Source: Hyaloraphidium curvatum (Eukaryota; Monoblepharomycota; Hyaloraphidiomycetes; Hyaloraphidiales; Hyaloraphidiaceae). Taken from it: 64,000 nt of DNA. The stretch lies in assembly GCA_025558095.1 (NCBI GenBank), contig JAIVFI010000008.1, forward strand, positions 558,001-622,000, written 5' to 3'. The translations under genes and the position numbers were made by a program. The stretch's first letter is position 1. Each line of letters opens with the position of its first letter. Below, piece by piece: positions 15,401-28,761 of this stretch. The notes under the pieces were generated by a model. The model saw nothing but the letters and a program-made list of their open reading frames with translations. It was not told the DNA's origin and searched no databases.

Positions 15401-15954
15401 GCGATCGGGTGGTGTCGGCGGGGCCCTTGCGCGCATCGCGGTCGCCAGCCCACCATGAGGTCCTGGCACGGGTGCCGCAGGTCCGGGTTGCTGCTGGCGG
15501 GGGCGTCCGGGTTCTCCATGGCGCCTGCCATGCCGTCGAACTGGCCCGACGCGAGCGAGAAGAAGGCCACGTCGGTCGCCCGGTAGACGACGCGATCCCG
15601 CAGCGCGCACACGGCCTGCGCGTCCCTGACCAGTCCGAGCCATATCTCGCCGCGCAGCCTTACCAGGCCGCACACGCCCCAGAAGCGGGAGCCGGGGGCG
15701 ACCCTTGCGAAGCCGGAGCGCGCCAGGTCGGCGTCCGGGGCGGCGGGCGCGCGCTCGAAGAAGCCCGAGTGGCGCTGCGCGGCGTGGTGGCCGCGGTGCG
15801 CGTCGGGCGGCGCCGAGGCCGGACGGGCGGGGGCGGCGGGGGGCGGTCCGGGCTCGCCGGGCTCCAGCTGCAGGAGGAACCCGCCGGCGTCGGGCGCGAC
15901 GACGAGCGCGCGCCCCGAGGGCCCCGGCGCGGCAAAGAGGCCCCAGCGCTGCAT
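12420..15954 (-). CDS. Synaptojanin-like SAC1 + inositol 5-phosphatase
   Basis: Two-domain phosphoinositide phosphatase that removes 5- and other phosphates from PI(4,5)P2 and PI4P/PI3P during clathrin uncoating. N-terminal SAC domain: FYFSTAMDLTRSLQQ, FLWNRHMLKDLL, FVQLRGSVPIFWEQ and the catalytic NCLDCLDRTN (CX5R(T/S)). 5-phosphatase domain: IGTWNVNGKTP, GLAGNKGGVAIRL, CFVTAHLAAGQSNV, FAGDFNYRVDLDYE, FPPTYKI, RVPAWCDRILYR, TTSDHKPV. The C-terminal tail contains two NPF motifs (EH-domain ligands) and ends GWVTFDD, a WVxF-type AP-2 alpha-ear ligand. Many short introns. It starts at the first ATG before QRWGLFAAPG, 102 bp from the UBX gene. Confidence 0.92.
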
Positions 15955-16056
15955 CGCGGGGGTCTCGCCGGGGGACGACTTCGCGGGGTCACAACCATGC
16001 GTCGCCCGTCACAGAAGTGCACACTCCGCCCACTGCCCGCCCACCCGTCTCCCGCG

Positions 16057-18050
16057 ATGTCCGGCGAGGAGGTCGACGGCGATGCGCTTCTTGCCGTCAG
16101 CGAGATCACCGGGGTCGAATTGGGAATCGCCCGCTCGTACCTGCAGGTCGCCGACGGGTCGGTCGAGACGGCCATCCAGCTGATCCTGGTGGGCACTCCG
16201 CGCACGCGTCCCGCGCCCCGCCAACGCACCGCAGGACAATGGCGGCGCGCCGCTCGACGGCGGGGGCGGCGGCGCAAACAGGCCCACCTCCCCCGAGGTC
16301 GTGGACGACGACGACGACGTGGTGCCCGTCGCCGCCTCCAGGCCGCCGCGGCCTAGGCAGGACGAGGTGCGCGCTCCGATGCAGCGCCGCGTGAGGGACA
16401 CGCTGGTCGGCGGCGACGCGTACTCGAACAGCTACGGCTCGGACTACGGCAGCTTCATGCCCGGTGCGTACCCCCGTGAAGGGGCGTCCCTCCGCGTCCG
16501 GCACGTGTCTGATGCGCTTGATCTGGTTCGGCAGGCCCGGCGGCGCGCATGAACGCGGGCTCCTCGGCGGGGTACGGGCAGTCTCCGGGGGGGGCCATCC
16601 ACGAGGCGTTCCGCGATCTGGAGGCCGAGTCCAGGCCGAGTGAGATCCCGCCGGCGAATTCAATTCGGGGAAGCCGCTGACCGCCGGCGCGAAGCTGCCT
16701 CGTCGTCGTCGGACCGCGCCAACAGGCTCGCGGAGATGTACAAGCCGCCCACGGACATCATGTTCCCCGGCGACTTTGAACAGGTCTGTCCCATGGATGG
16801 CGGCGTCGCCTACCTCTTCTTGACGCGTGCTTGTGCCGACAGGCCAGGATTGCGGCTCGCGAGCGCAAAAAGTGGATCCTCGTCAACCCGCAGGGTGAGC
16901 TTGCGTGGCCTGTCAACGCCTCCAGCAATCTGAGCGCCCCGCAGCGGCCGACGAGTTTGCGTGCCAGCTGTTGAACCGCGATCTGTGGAAGGACCAAGGT
17001 GCTGCTTGCTTCTGCATTCCCTCGGAGGAGGAAACCGACACCCCACCCCCCTCCATAGACGTCAAGGACTTTGTCCGCGAGAACTTCATCTTCCTCCAGT
17101 TCGGCTCCCAGACGCCCGAGGGCACCAAGTACGCCAGCTTCTACCCCTTCGACTCGTTCCCCCACATCGCCATCGTCGACCCCAGGACAGGTGCGATTGT
17201 CGACCGACGGAGCCCCGACCCGGCTGATTGTTTCCAGCCGAGAGAATGAAGGTCTGGACCACGCTCATGTCCCCATCGGAGTTCATGTACGAAGGTGCTG
17301 TCGCGACTGGGGACAGGCTTCTTCGGAGGATCTCACCTGTGCCCACAGCCATGGAGTTCCTGGAGGGCAACTCGCTGGACGAGAACCCCAAGAACGCAAA
17401 CGCTAATGCCAACGCCGGGCGCAAGCGCAAGGCCAAGGTCGGCCCTCCGTCGTCCCCCCGGTGGCCCCGCCCTCACGCGTCCCCGCCGCAGAGCGTGGCC
17501 GAGATGACCGAGGAGGAGCAGATCCTGGCCGCGATGGAAGCCTCCATGGCCGGTGCCGCGCCGTCGCGGACCGAGAGCCGGCCGGCGGTGGTGACCCTGG
17601 ACGCGGAGGAGCCGATTGCGCTGGACGACGACGAGGAGCCGCCGCCGGACGCGGGGGCAAGCCCGTTCGCGTCGATCAAGGCGGTGAAGAGGGCCGAGGT
17701 GCCGGCGACGGGCGATGCCACGCGCGTGCAGATACGGATGCCTGGTGAGTCCCGCCAAAGGGACGGCACTTGCAGTTTGCTGACGGCGACCCGGACAGAT
17801 GGCAGCAAGTTCGTCCGCCGCTTCCTCAAGACCGACCCGGTCCGGCACATCTTCGAGTTCGTCAAGTCCGAGGTGCCCGATGCTTCCGATCGCGTGTTTG
17901 AGGTAGCTTGGCCGCCGTGCCGTCCGCAACCGCGCTCACCGCCCCCGTCAGCTCATCTTCGAGAGGAAGTCGCTGATCGACCGGCTCGACAGCAACATCG
18001 CTGATGCAGGCCTGCTGAATGCGGCTCTGAATGTTAGCTGGGACGAATAG
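16057..18050 (+). CDS. UBA-UAS-UBX protein, p97/Cdc48 cofactor (UBXN7/Ubx5)
   Basis: Adapter linking Cdc48/p97 to ubiquitylated clients and cullin ligases. In order: a UBA-like helix bundle at the N-terminus (ALLAVSEITGVELGIARSYL, SVETAIQLIL); a thioredoxin-like UAS domain (RKWILVNPQ, DEFACQLLNRDLWKD, VKDFVRENFIFLQ, YPFDSFPHIAIVDPRTG, FLEGNSLDE); a probable ubiquitin-interacting motif (MTEEEQILAAMEASMAG); and a C-terminal UBX domain (TRVQIRMP, then DGSKFVRRFLKTDPVRHIFE). This order is that of UBXN7/Ubx5. It ends LNVSWDE. Introns of about 50 nt lie in the UAS and UBX parts. Confidence 0.9.
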
Positions 18051-18211
18051 AGCCGACGCCGCGACTACGTGGAGACGAAGAACCGCCCGCGTTGATCAGG
18101 GCGTATTTGATCTGCCGGCTGTGGCCACGAATCGCGATCTCCCCAAATTGCCGTCGAACCACACGCAGCGGGACGCCTGTTGTCCCCTGATTCCATCGTC
18201 GTTGACCAGCC

Positions 18212-19524
18212 ATGACCATGGAGAGCGCGGTCACGGGGATCAAACGGGCTCCAACGGTCTACCAGAAGCGGAAGCGGCCGGCGGCGGGCCCGGCGCCCGA
18301 GCCCGCGCCGTCCCTTCCCTCGCCGAGCCCGGCATTTTCGGACACGACGCTGGCCTCGGAGAACGTCGCGCCGTTGGCGGACCGGGACCTGGAGGGGGAC
18401 GGCGGCCAGTCGGAGGACCGGGACCGGCGACGGGCCAAGGCGCCCCGCAAGTCCGCCGACGACAGGGCCCGCCCGGAGGCCAAGAAGGCGCCCCAGTACC
18501 AGCAGCTCTGCCTGGACTTTGGCCAGAAGCACATCGGCCCGCGGCAGTGCGCCGTGTGCGGGATGTCGTACAATGTGGGGCAGGCGGACGACGAGGGGGT
18601 GCACAAGAAGTTCCACCGGGCCGTCGTGGCGGGGATCGACTTTCCGGTGGGCATCGGCGCCGCTGCCGTCTACGAGCATCGATTGATGGGCGAATGGCGT
18701 GGGCGACACAGGTGCTGCCGGGCGAGCAGGTCGTGAGGAGCTTCGAGGCAGCCGTCGGCGGTGCCCGCGGGACCTTCAAGATACTGCTCATCACCGGAGA
18801 ATCGAGCAAGCGCGAGCAAAAACTGGTGCGCGTGCTTCCAACGCGATGACCGTGGAGTACTCAGCACTTCTTGCGTCCGCACAAACAGGCCAGCGAGGTC
18901 GTCGAGATCGCCAACCAGGAGCTGGGCGCGGTGTCGCTGTCTGATCAGCTGCCGTCCTTGAAGGTTCGACGGGCAAAGACGTGCTATGTCCGTTGCTTAA
19001 CTCCCTCTTCCCTTACCAGACCTTTGTTTGCGTCTCGGCCGACCGGAAGGCGGCAGGATGCGTCGTTGCCGAGCCGATCGCGGAAGGGTTCGAGCTGCTT
19101 CCGAGCTCGACAGGCTCTCTAGATGGTGGAGAAGGAGACGGGGCGTGTCGAATGGGATCTGGGGACACATCGCTGCTCTATAGGTAAGGAGGCGACAGTG
19201 CGAGTACGAATTCGTCACACACCTTGCTCATAGGCCAGAGCCGAGACCGGCAGTGTGTGGAATCTCTCGTATCTGGGTTTCCAAAGGGCACCGACGGTAC
19301 GGGTTTGGGCTGCAACTTCTAGAGGCCGTACGGTGAGCAGGGATCTCCTCGCTCCTGCCGCTTATTCGTGTGCTGAAATGGGCTGATGTCCCAGGTCGCG
19401 GTTCATCTTTGGCTGCTCTCTGTCGCCCGCGCAGATAGCATTCTCGCAGCCGACAACGGCGGGCAGGCGATTGGCGGAGAGGTTCTGCGGGCGCGCCAAC
19501 TTTCTCGTGTACGTCGAGCAATGA
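18212..19524 (+). CDS. ECO1: Cohesin acetyltransferase Eco1/ESCO
   Basis: Acetylates SMC3 during S phase to establish sister-chromatid cohesion. A basic, disordered N-terminus precedes the C2H2 zinc finger (QLCLDFGQKHIGPRQCAVCG, then HKKFH). The GNAT acetyltransferase part follows over several exons: GCVVAEPIAEGFEL, then AVCGISRIWVSKGHRRYGFG (acetyl-CoA loop) and, after the last intron, RFIFGCSLSPAQIAFSQPT, GRRLAERFCGRANFLVYVEQ. These match the ESCO C-terminus closely, including the FLVY end. No PIP box is obvious near the N-terminus. Start is the ATG of MTMESAV; a second ATG follows two codons later. Confidence 0.92.
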
Positions 19525-19833
19525 GAAGTGCAGTGCCTGCCAGAGCACGAGGCATTTCCCGTTGTTTCTCCATTTGCACATGCACGTACTGGTCCGACCA
19601 TGATGTGTGTGTTTGGACCTAACGGAGTTCTGCCGCGTGGTGGGCCGAGCGGTCAATCAAGCCCGACAAACGAAAAACAGAAGCTCAAACATGCGAACAG
19701 CAAACGAATCAATTACAATCGATACAATTGAGTCGGGAGAAGAGTCCCAAGGTCCAGACCGTGAGCGGAGCGGCCAAGAGGGGCTCCCACCCCGGGTATC
19801 CGACACAGACGAATCACCGAGGCTTCCACAAAG
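19525..19833. other. Convergent intergenic gap ESCO/TIM22
   Basis: About 300 bp holding the 3' ends of two convergent genes. It contains an unusually A/T-rich patch around 19665-19735 with an imperfect 23-nt palindrome at 19709-19731, plausibly part of the cleavage/polyadenylation signals. A tRNA-like A box (GGCCGAGCGGTC near 19643) has no matching stem or B box. Confidence 0.5.
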
Positions 19834-22219
<2,386 letters not shown>

Positions 22220-22257
22220 AGGACCTGTAGAGCCCAGACATAGACACAAGATCCTCG

Positions 22258-24159
22258 CTATCGCTCGCCTCCCTCCGGTGCCATCGACTCGCGTCGCGCC
22301 CGGTTCAACGTCGCCGCGTTGTGCAGCACCAGGGCGCCAACGCTCCCCGCGAAACCCTCGTGCTTGAAGAAGTGCGCCTTCATCTTGCCGCCGCTCCAGA
22401 ACTTGATGGCACGGTCGAGCGCCCGCCGCGAGGTTTCGTTCGAGCGAAGGAAGCTGCCGCTGAAGAAGATCCTCGAGATCCCGAATCTGGCGCCACGGGT
22501 CAGACTGCCGTGATCGGCACCTCCGGGTACTGCCTACCTCAAAGCGTTCAGGTATGCCAACTGGCCCAGGTTGTTGGTCACCATGAACAAAACGGCGTTG
22601 CACACGTCCGCCTCCGATGCCCTGGCCAGGGGCGGCTCGTCCGAAATCGCCTGGCAGAAGCGTCAACCGACGCCACCAGATCCCGAGACACCCCAACCGA
22701 CCTTCCCAAAGAAAGCGGCCGTCATGTTCGGCGGGAGCGATTTGTAGGGCACTCCCCCGTAAATGTCGCCCACGGTCTGCGAATTCCAGCCGTCAGCTCG
22801 TCCGTCCAACTTGACACACGACACTGCCGCACCATGTTGATGTTCTCGGCCGAGCCCTCCCGCGCCATCTCCAACGACTGTTCGTAGTCCCGAATGCTCG
22901 TCAGTGCCCGCACGAGACCCCAGTACGTCGCCCCTCCCAACGCTGCCGGGATCCAATCGCGTAAGCGTCCGCTTTCAAGAAGCGGACCGCCAACAGCCCA
23001 CCGCTGCCCGCTATCCGTTCCTGAGAATGCTCGTCCACGACCACGAAGCTCACGCCGCTGCCCACGTTGGCGAGGAGGTAGGGGTGTATGCTCTCGCCCT
23101 CGGCCGGCTGGTACACCTCCGGCGCCGCGAGCGGTGCCGAGCCGGCAAAGGGCCGCGGGTCCGAGGTGTCCTCGCCGTCGGGGTAGACAAAAACCTCGTC
23201 GGGGACGTTTCGGAGGAGGAAGTTGATGCCCGTCACGAGACATTCCCTGGGTGGCGGAGGCGGTGTCAAGGCCCGCGCGGCACCTCTGGACGGCCGGCCT
23301 CACATCTCGTCGTACTTGACGACGTGCGTCCCGAACTTCTCCTGGAACTCCTCGCCGTACTTGTACGCGCCACCACCTGTGCAGCCAATCTCTTGCACGC
23401 CGCCGAGCACGCCGGGGTTCGCCAATAGCAGTTGGCTGGGACAGGGGTGTCAGGGAGCCGGCGGCATGTGCTGGGCTGCACCCACAAGGCGCCGGCGATT
23501 CTCCGCGTCTCAAACATTATGAAATGCATCCTCGACCGGTCGGGGAATTTGATGCTCAGCCGGGTATCGCGCACGCCCGTTCCGCCTGGGCCACGTCACC
23601 GGTGGGTCAAACCCGCAACCTCCCTCCGGCCCGCCGTCCGCACCGTAGGTTTCCGAGTTGAGAAGAAATTGGCGTGCCTGCATCATCGACGACAGCAGGC
23701 TTTTCCGCGACGTCTCGTCGATGTCTGCCGGCTCGTGGAAGACCACCTTTGCCGGACGGGGCCCGAGACATCAGGAGGGACAAGCAGGAGCGATGCGTGC
23801 CCGGACCCACTTTTGCCAGGCTGCCCCCAATGTCCGCTCTGAGGAAACGCGATGCCGGGGGGGATTGAGGTGCGGAATCGGGCCGGCCGGGACGCGATCG
23901 GGTCCGGGCAAGTCAGCGCTCCTGCAGCGACCGGCGCCTCGACGGCGCGGCTTGAATCCCACCCGAAGAATGAGCGCGACGACAGCAGGCGGTACGAGTG
24001 CGGGTCGTTTGCCAGCGGGGCGCGAAACGCGGCCGCAACCTCCTCGCTGGATTTCGACGGCAGCGCGGGGCCGGGGGCCGCGGACGCCTCGCCGGCCGCC
24101 GCGGTCGCCGATGGCGCGTCGGGCGATGCCGCGGCGGGGGTTTCCCCGCGGTCGGCCAT
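22258..24159 (-). CDS. PANK: Pantothenate kinase (eukaryotic type II)
   Basis: Phosphorylates pantothenate, the committed step of coenzyme A synthesis. After a low-complexity Ala/Pro/Ser leader the phosphate loop reads GLDVGGTLTKVVFHEP, as in human PANK (GLDIGGTLVKLVYFEP). It is followed by RDTRLSIKFPDRSRMHFIMF, IGCTGGGAYKYGEEF, ECLVTGINFLLRN, HPYLLANVGSGVSFVVVDE, LGGATYWGLVRALT (type II GGxTxxGL motif), VGDIYGGVPYKS, CNAVLFMVTNNLGQLAYLNA and RIFFSGSFLRSNETSRRALD. The C-terminus is FWSGGKMKAHFFKHEGFAGS plus a short tail. The start at MADRGETP is the ATG nearest the divergent promoter; the leader length is uncertain. Confidence 0.92.
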
Positions 24160-24258
24160 GGCGACGCGTGTTTGGGGCAGCGCGGGAGACGCGCGGCCGC
24201 GCGGGCCGGTCCATGATCGTCCCCCTCGCCAACGCGGTCCCTCGCGGGCCCGCCCGCC

Positions 24259-25458
24259 ATGCCGCCCTCCGGCGCCGCGCCGTCGAGATACGCCTCGCTG
24301 CACGAGTCGTCTGTTCTCCGCAGCCCGACCCCCCGCGCCAAGCTCGCACAGAAGCAGCTGCGGGGCTTCGCGTGCTTCGACACCGTCTCCAAAGAGCTGG
24401 TCGACGTGCACGAGGTGCCGGCCGGGAGGATCGACGCCGAACAGCTGCGCTGCGTGGGACTGCTCCATGCTGGAGACGCGGACAACCTCGTCCCGCCCGG
24501 CCGCCGGGTGGCCCCCGCAGCGAGGGACCTGCTGGACAAGGACCCGCAGGTGTACGCCGGCGCATGCTTCGTGCCCGTGCACTTCACGCCGTGCGAAATG
24601 GCCGTCGTATTCGGCGCGGAGCGCGAAGCTTGGGTCAAGGGCAAACGTGCCTGGTTCAGAGTCGTCACGGCAAGGCAGGACTACCGGAAGATCTGGTCAA
24701 AGACCCTGGAGATTCTGGAGATTCACGACGCCATGTGTACGGCATTGATGACCGTGACATCAGTGAAGGACCTGGATTGCCAGAAGGTGTTTTCCAAGGC
24801 CCTCGACGGGGCCAACCGTGCCCGCCCTTCCTCCCCATTCGGCGCCCAGGCCGCGCTCAATCTCCTGAAGCTGTTCCCCGTTTCGCTGGAGAGCCATCTC
24901 GTCAATGTCTACTCCTCGACGGCCATTGCGAGCAGCATGAAGAAAGGCCGATTCACTAGCGCGATGGCCGACATTGTGCGCAACCTCCAGGTGTTGCAGG
25001 TCGCGGCGGAGCCTGCGGGTGCGCCGGCCCAACCTGCGAAGGACTCCGTTGTAGAAGTGGTCGCACCTGTCCCACTGGACCCGCCGGCGGAAGCGATGGA
25101 GATCCAAATCGAACCTCAAATCGAACCGCAACTCGAACCGCCGCCGCCGGAGGCGGCGCCGGCGGAGGCGCCGAGGACACGGTGGCAGCCGGTCTCTCGG
25201 GACACGGATGCGCCCCTGATCCGACAGGAAAGGGGGGTTTACACCTGGACGTGCCGTTTCTGCGGGGCGACCCCGCCACCGCTGGCCGCCCTCCAGGCGA
25301 CTCTTTCGCCGGAGGCCTCGCAGAAAATGCTGTACGAGCACATAACGGCACACCTCACTGCCATGCTGGATGCCAAGGAACGGCTGGTACTTACACAAGC
25401 CGCGGGACCGGAACCGGCCGAGCAGGCGGAGGCTGGCCCCGAGTCAGAGCCGGGGTGA
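24259..25458 (+). CDS. Orphan protein with C-terminal zinc-finger-like motif
   Basis: A 399-residue protein with no intron needed; I do not recognise the family. The N-terminal 250 residues are mixed alpha/beta, with FACFDTVSKELVDVHEVPAG, ACFVPVHFTPCEMAVVFGAE and FRVVTARQDYRKIWSKTLE. A short acidic proline repeat (IEPQIEPQLEPPPPE) follows around residue 290. Near residue 333 YTWTCRFCG begins a Cys-x2-Cys pair followed by YEHITAHL (H-x3-H), spaced like a long C2H2 zinc finger. Function unknown; nucleic acid binding is only a guess. It is divergent from PANK (99 bp) and ends 65 bp from convergent NOB1. Confidence 0.7.
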   Translation: MPPSGAAPSRYASLHESSVLRSPTPRAKLAQKQLRGFACFDTVSKELVDVHEVPAGRIDAEQLRCVGLLHAGDADNLVPPGRRVAPAARDLLDKDPQVYAGACFVPVHFTPCEMAVVFGAEREAWVKGKRAWFRVVTARQDYRKIWSKTLEILEIHDAMCTALMTVTSVKDLDCQKVFSKALDGANRARPSSPFGAQAALNLLKLFPVSLESHLVNVYSSTAIASSMKKGRFTSAMADIVRNLQVLQVAAEPAGAPAQPAKDSVVEVVAPVPLDPPAEAMEIQIEPQIEPQLEPPPPEAAPAEAPRTRWQPVSRDTDAPLIRQERGVYTWTCRFCGATPPPLAALQATLSPEASQKMLYEHITAHLTAMLDAKERLVLTQAAGPEPAEQAEAGPESEPG

Positions 25459-25523
25459 CCATTGCCACCGAGCACTTTGATTGACCACCACACGCCCATG
25501 CCGATCAGCATCGCCTCTTTCTT

Positions 25524-27424
25524 CTACCGCCGCTTCTTTCTGTTGCCCGTCGACCGCTTCACCTCGTTTGGATTGCTCCTCCCGTATCCGATCCGCGGCC
25601 CGCTGAGATCCACCCCCCGCGGCGCCCCGCTCGTGGATCCCCCGGCGCCCTGCAGGAACGACGGGACGAATTCGGGCGAGAACGGGTCGGCGCCCGAGCT
25701 CGCGGCCTTCTTGAGCATGCGGCGGTGCTCGCGCAGGGCCCGCTGGTAGTTTGGATCGTCCTCGGCCAGGATCAGGTCCTGCGCCGCCTTCTTGCCTCCC
25801 TTGGGAGTCGGTATGGAGTACTGGATTATTGATGATCGTTAATGCCCCGTCTGCCGTGTAGTTTGCAATGCGATACCCGCCTTGGTTCCCCGGTTGTTGT
25901 ACTGGAAGTTCTTCTTGAGGAAGATCTTCATGCTCCCGTCGTCCCCGATCTGGCAGCTCGCCCGCATGAGCGTGTTGTTGCCGCACGAGGGGCAGAACTT
26001 CTTCTCCATGTCCGAGGTGATCTTGAAGCAGGCGTGGCAGCGAAGCACCCAGGTCTTGACGCGGCGGATCAGCATGCCGTCGACCGAGAGGAGGCGGAGG
26101 TTCATCTGCATCACGACGTTCTGCATCGCAAAGTCCGAGGTTATCAGGGCGACCTTGACATCCTCGGGCTCGCGCTGCGAGGCCCCGGCGAGCACGCCCA
26201 TGTCCTTGGCCTTGTGCCGCGCGACGTTCTTGGGTGTGATCCAGCCCCCGCCGTCGTCGTCGTCTTCTTCTCCGCTGCCTTTGCTGCTTTCGCTGTCCGA
26301 TTCACCGGAGTCTTCCTCCGCCGCCGCGTCCGCCGATCCTCCGTTTGCGCTTGCTTCGGCACCAGCCAGCTCCCCATCTTCCTCCCGCTCTTCCTCCTCC
26401 GAGTCTTCGCCGGATTCGTTCGAACCCTCCTCCGCCGAAGCGTCCGCCGATCCCACCGCCTCGCCCGCCTGCTCACCTTCCGTACCCTGCGCTTCGCCCG
26501 CATCCTCCTGAGCAGCCTCGCCCGCGACCACCGCCTCCGCCCCATCCGCCGCGGCCTGCCCCATCTGCACGGGACGAGGCCGCATCCCCGCGCCCAGGGT
26601 GACCTCCATCCAGAGCTCCGCGAGGTCCCCAGCGCTGGTGGCATCGATGATGTCGGCGGGGACGCCGGCCATGAGCGCCTGCGCGCGGCCGAGCGCCGCG
26701 GGCGAGACGCGAGGTGCGGGGTTCTCGGCGGGTCCGGCAGCCGCCGTGCCGACCGCGGCGAGCTGGTCCGTGCCCGTTGCCGCGATTGTCGGGGCAGGGA
26801 CGCCGATGAGAGCGGCAGCTGCGGCTCCGTCAGCTGCCCCTTGATCTTCGCTGCCCGCGGCGGTTTCGTCCTCCGTCGTGCTGGGAGCCGCCCCGTGGTC
26901 CTCCTGGTCCGCAGCAGCCGCCGGCCTTGGCCTCGCCGGACCCGACGGCCGCGACACGACCTGCCCGCCCACGTGCACCGTGACGGCACCGTTGGCCCGC
27001 GGCGGCTCCATCCTGAGGTGCGCCGTCCCGCCGTGCGCCTCCCTGTCCAGCATGTAGGTCAGGGCGAGCACCTTGAGATCGGTCAGGGAGAGGGAGGGGA
27101 AGTCGCCGGTCTTGCGGGCAAAGGACATGACTGGGGGAGGTGAGGGGACGGGGAGGTGAGAAAAGGTACGGCGCCCCGGCCGGTGGGCCCACCTGTCTTC
27201 ATGGCCTCCTCCGAGGGCGCGCGGACCTTGAGCTCGAACGGCGTTGCGAACTCGAGGTTGCGGCGGGCCCAGCTGTCGCGCACCTCCGCGAGCACCTCGG
27301 CCACGGTGACGTAGGTTCCGACGTCGAGCGATGCCAGGCCGGCGCCGGTCAGCAGCGGCGCGGTGTCGACGACGAGCGTGCCGACGCGGTCGCCCGCCCG
27401 CAGCGCCGCGGCCTTCGGTGGCAT
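25524..27424 (-). CDS. NOB1: NOB1, 20S pre-rRNA D-site endonuclease
   Basis: PIN-domain nuclease that makes the 3' end of 18S rRNA in cytoplasmic pre-40S particles. Exon 1 has the PIN start TLVVDTAPLLTGAGL, YVTVAEVLAEVRDSWARRNL and FELKVRAPSEEAMK. The second exon has the catalytic segment KTGDFPSLSLTDLKVLALTY. A long acidic, low-complexity insert follows. The C-terminal part shows VALITSDFAMQNVVMQMNLR, the zinc ribbon (LRCHACFK, FCPSCGNN) and, after an intron at 25821-25880 that fits only with a GC donor, YSIPTPKGGKK, then a basic tail. The start is MPPKAAALRAG, 78 bp from RAD1. Confidence 0.93.
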
Positions 27425-27502
27425 TTCGAGCTCGCTTCCCGCCGAGGAGTGTTTGGTTGTGAGGCCGCCCTTCTCCCCTCCCTTCACCACCCGGACAGAT
27501 CG
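27425..27502. promoter_or_regulatory. Shared NOB1/RAD1 promoter
   Basis: 78 bp between divergent start codons of a ribosome-biogenesis and a DNA-damage gene. It contains CTTCCCGCCG (27435-27444), close to an E2F/MBF-type core, and a pyrimidine-rich stretch before the RAD1 ATG. No TATA box. Confidence 0.4.
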
Positions 27503-28761
27503 ATGCCCCGCTCCCGCCGCGGCCGAGCGCTGCTGGGCCCGCAGTTCGCGGTCGCCCCGCGCCAACCGCCGCCCGCCGGCCCGAGCCCGTCCTTCTCGGG
27601 CCGCATCGACAATGTGCGGTCGCTCGCCGCGGTGCTGCGCTGCATCGCCTTCCGCCCAAAATGCATCGTCACCGCGTCGCGGAGCGGCCTGCTCTTCACG
27701 GTCGACGATTCGCGCTGCGCAAAGGCATGCGCCTACTTCCAGGACGCGCTGTTCCGCGACTACGCGTTCTCGGAGGGCGCTCCGCAGGAGCCCGGGACGC
27801 CCGCCCCCGACGGCGCGGAGGCCGCAGAGCCGCCGCCGCAGCCCGAGCTGCGCTTCGAGATCAACCTGCCCAACCTCATGGAGTGCCTGAACATGTACGG
27901 GACGGCGCTGGCGCCCCTGGGCCCCGCGGACGGGGGTGGCTCGGGCCGGCACGACCGCGGCGGCGCGCCGCACCAGGCCAAGGTGATCGGGGTGCGGATC
28001 TCGTTCGACCCGGAAACCAAGAAGCTCGTGTTGACGTGGGATGGCTCCGGTCGGCGCGCTGGGACCCGGAGCTGACGCCGCCGCCGCGACACCCCCAGCC
28101 TGGCGGACCAGAATGTCAACACGACCTGCCGCCTCGCCACCTTCGACCCCGACCTCAACTTCGCCAACGGCGAGGACGCCGAGCCCGCCGTGGAGCTGGA
28201 CGAGCTGTTCAACGCGGAGCCGCAGGAGCTGCTGCACAAGATCATCATGCAGTCCGAGTACCTGCAAGACGCCGTCAAGGAGCTCGACCCGACGGCGGAA
28301 AAGGTCACCTTCACGGTGCAGCCGCAGGGACCGCAGTTCAGGATATCCGCCGTCGGGGTCACCGGGAGCACCGAGGTGGGCCGAACCGTGGGGGATGAAT
28401 GCCGTCGCGCCGACCGGTTTGCCGCAGATCGACTACTCGAAGGACTCGGACGTCATGGAAAAGTTCCACGCCAGCGGCTCCTCCTGCTTCAGGTAAGCCG
28501 CCCGTCCCTCCGCCATGCCGTCGCCTGACACCGCCGCCCAGCTACCCGATCAACCAGATCCTCCCCGCCCTCAAGGCCCTCTCGCAGTCGGTCCGCACCA
28601 ACATCCGCACCAACAAGGAGGGCTTCCTGTCGATGCAGCATTTGATCCAGATATCCGAGACGCAGCACAGCTTCGTGGAGTTCTTCGTCTCGCCGCTGGA
28701 GGACGACGAGGACGAGGAGCAGGATCAGGGGGCGTTCGGGGCCGGCGGCATGGCGGGGTGA
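27503..28761 (+). CDS. RAD1: RAD1, 9-1-1 checkpoint clamp subunit
   Basis: PCNA-like subunit of the RAD9-RAD1-HUS1 clamp that activates ATR signalling at damaged DNA. Domain 1: RIDNVRSLAAVLRCIAFRPK, GLLFTVDDSRCAKACAYFQD, LRFEINLPNLMECLNMYG. After an intron the sequence LADQNVNTTCRLATFDPDL aligns with the human strand. Domain 2: LHKIIMQSEYLQDAVKELD, GPQFRISAVG, IDYSKDSDVMEKFH, YPINQILPALKALSQSVRTN and IRTNKEGFLSMQHLIQI, HSFVEFFVSPLEDD. It ends in an acidic/glycine tail. Three short introns with canonical ends restore the frame. Confidence 0.93.

Noticed and set aside
19630-19720. tRNA-like A box (GGCCGAGCGGTC) in the ESCO/TIM22 gap
   Set aside because: No matching acceptor stem, anticodon arm or B box at suitable distance.
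27425-27659. Extension of the NOB1 frame upstream over the RAD1 first exon
   Set aside because: The conserved PIN start follows ATG 27424 closely, and the extension is the mirror of coding RAD1 sequence.
27950-28130. A third GC-AG intron in RAD1
   Set aside because: The frame can be restored with a canonical donor earlier (AC|GTGGGA), giving a protein that aligns residue for residue with the human strand.
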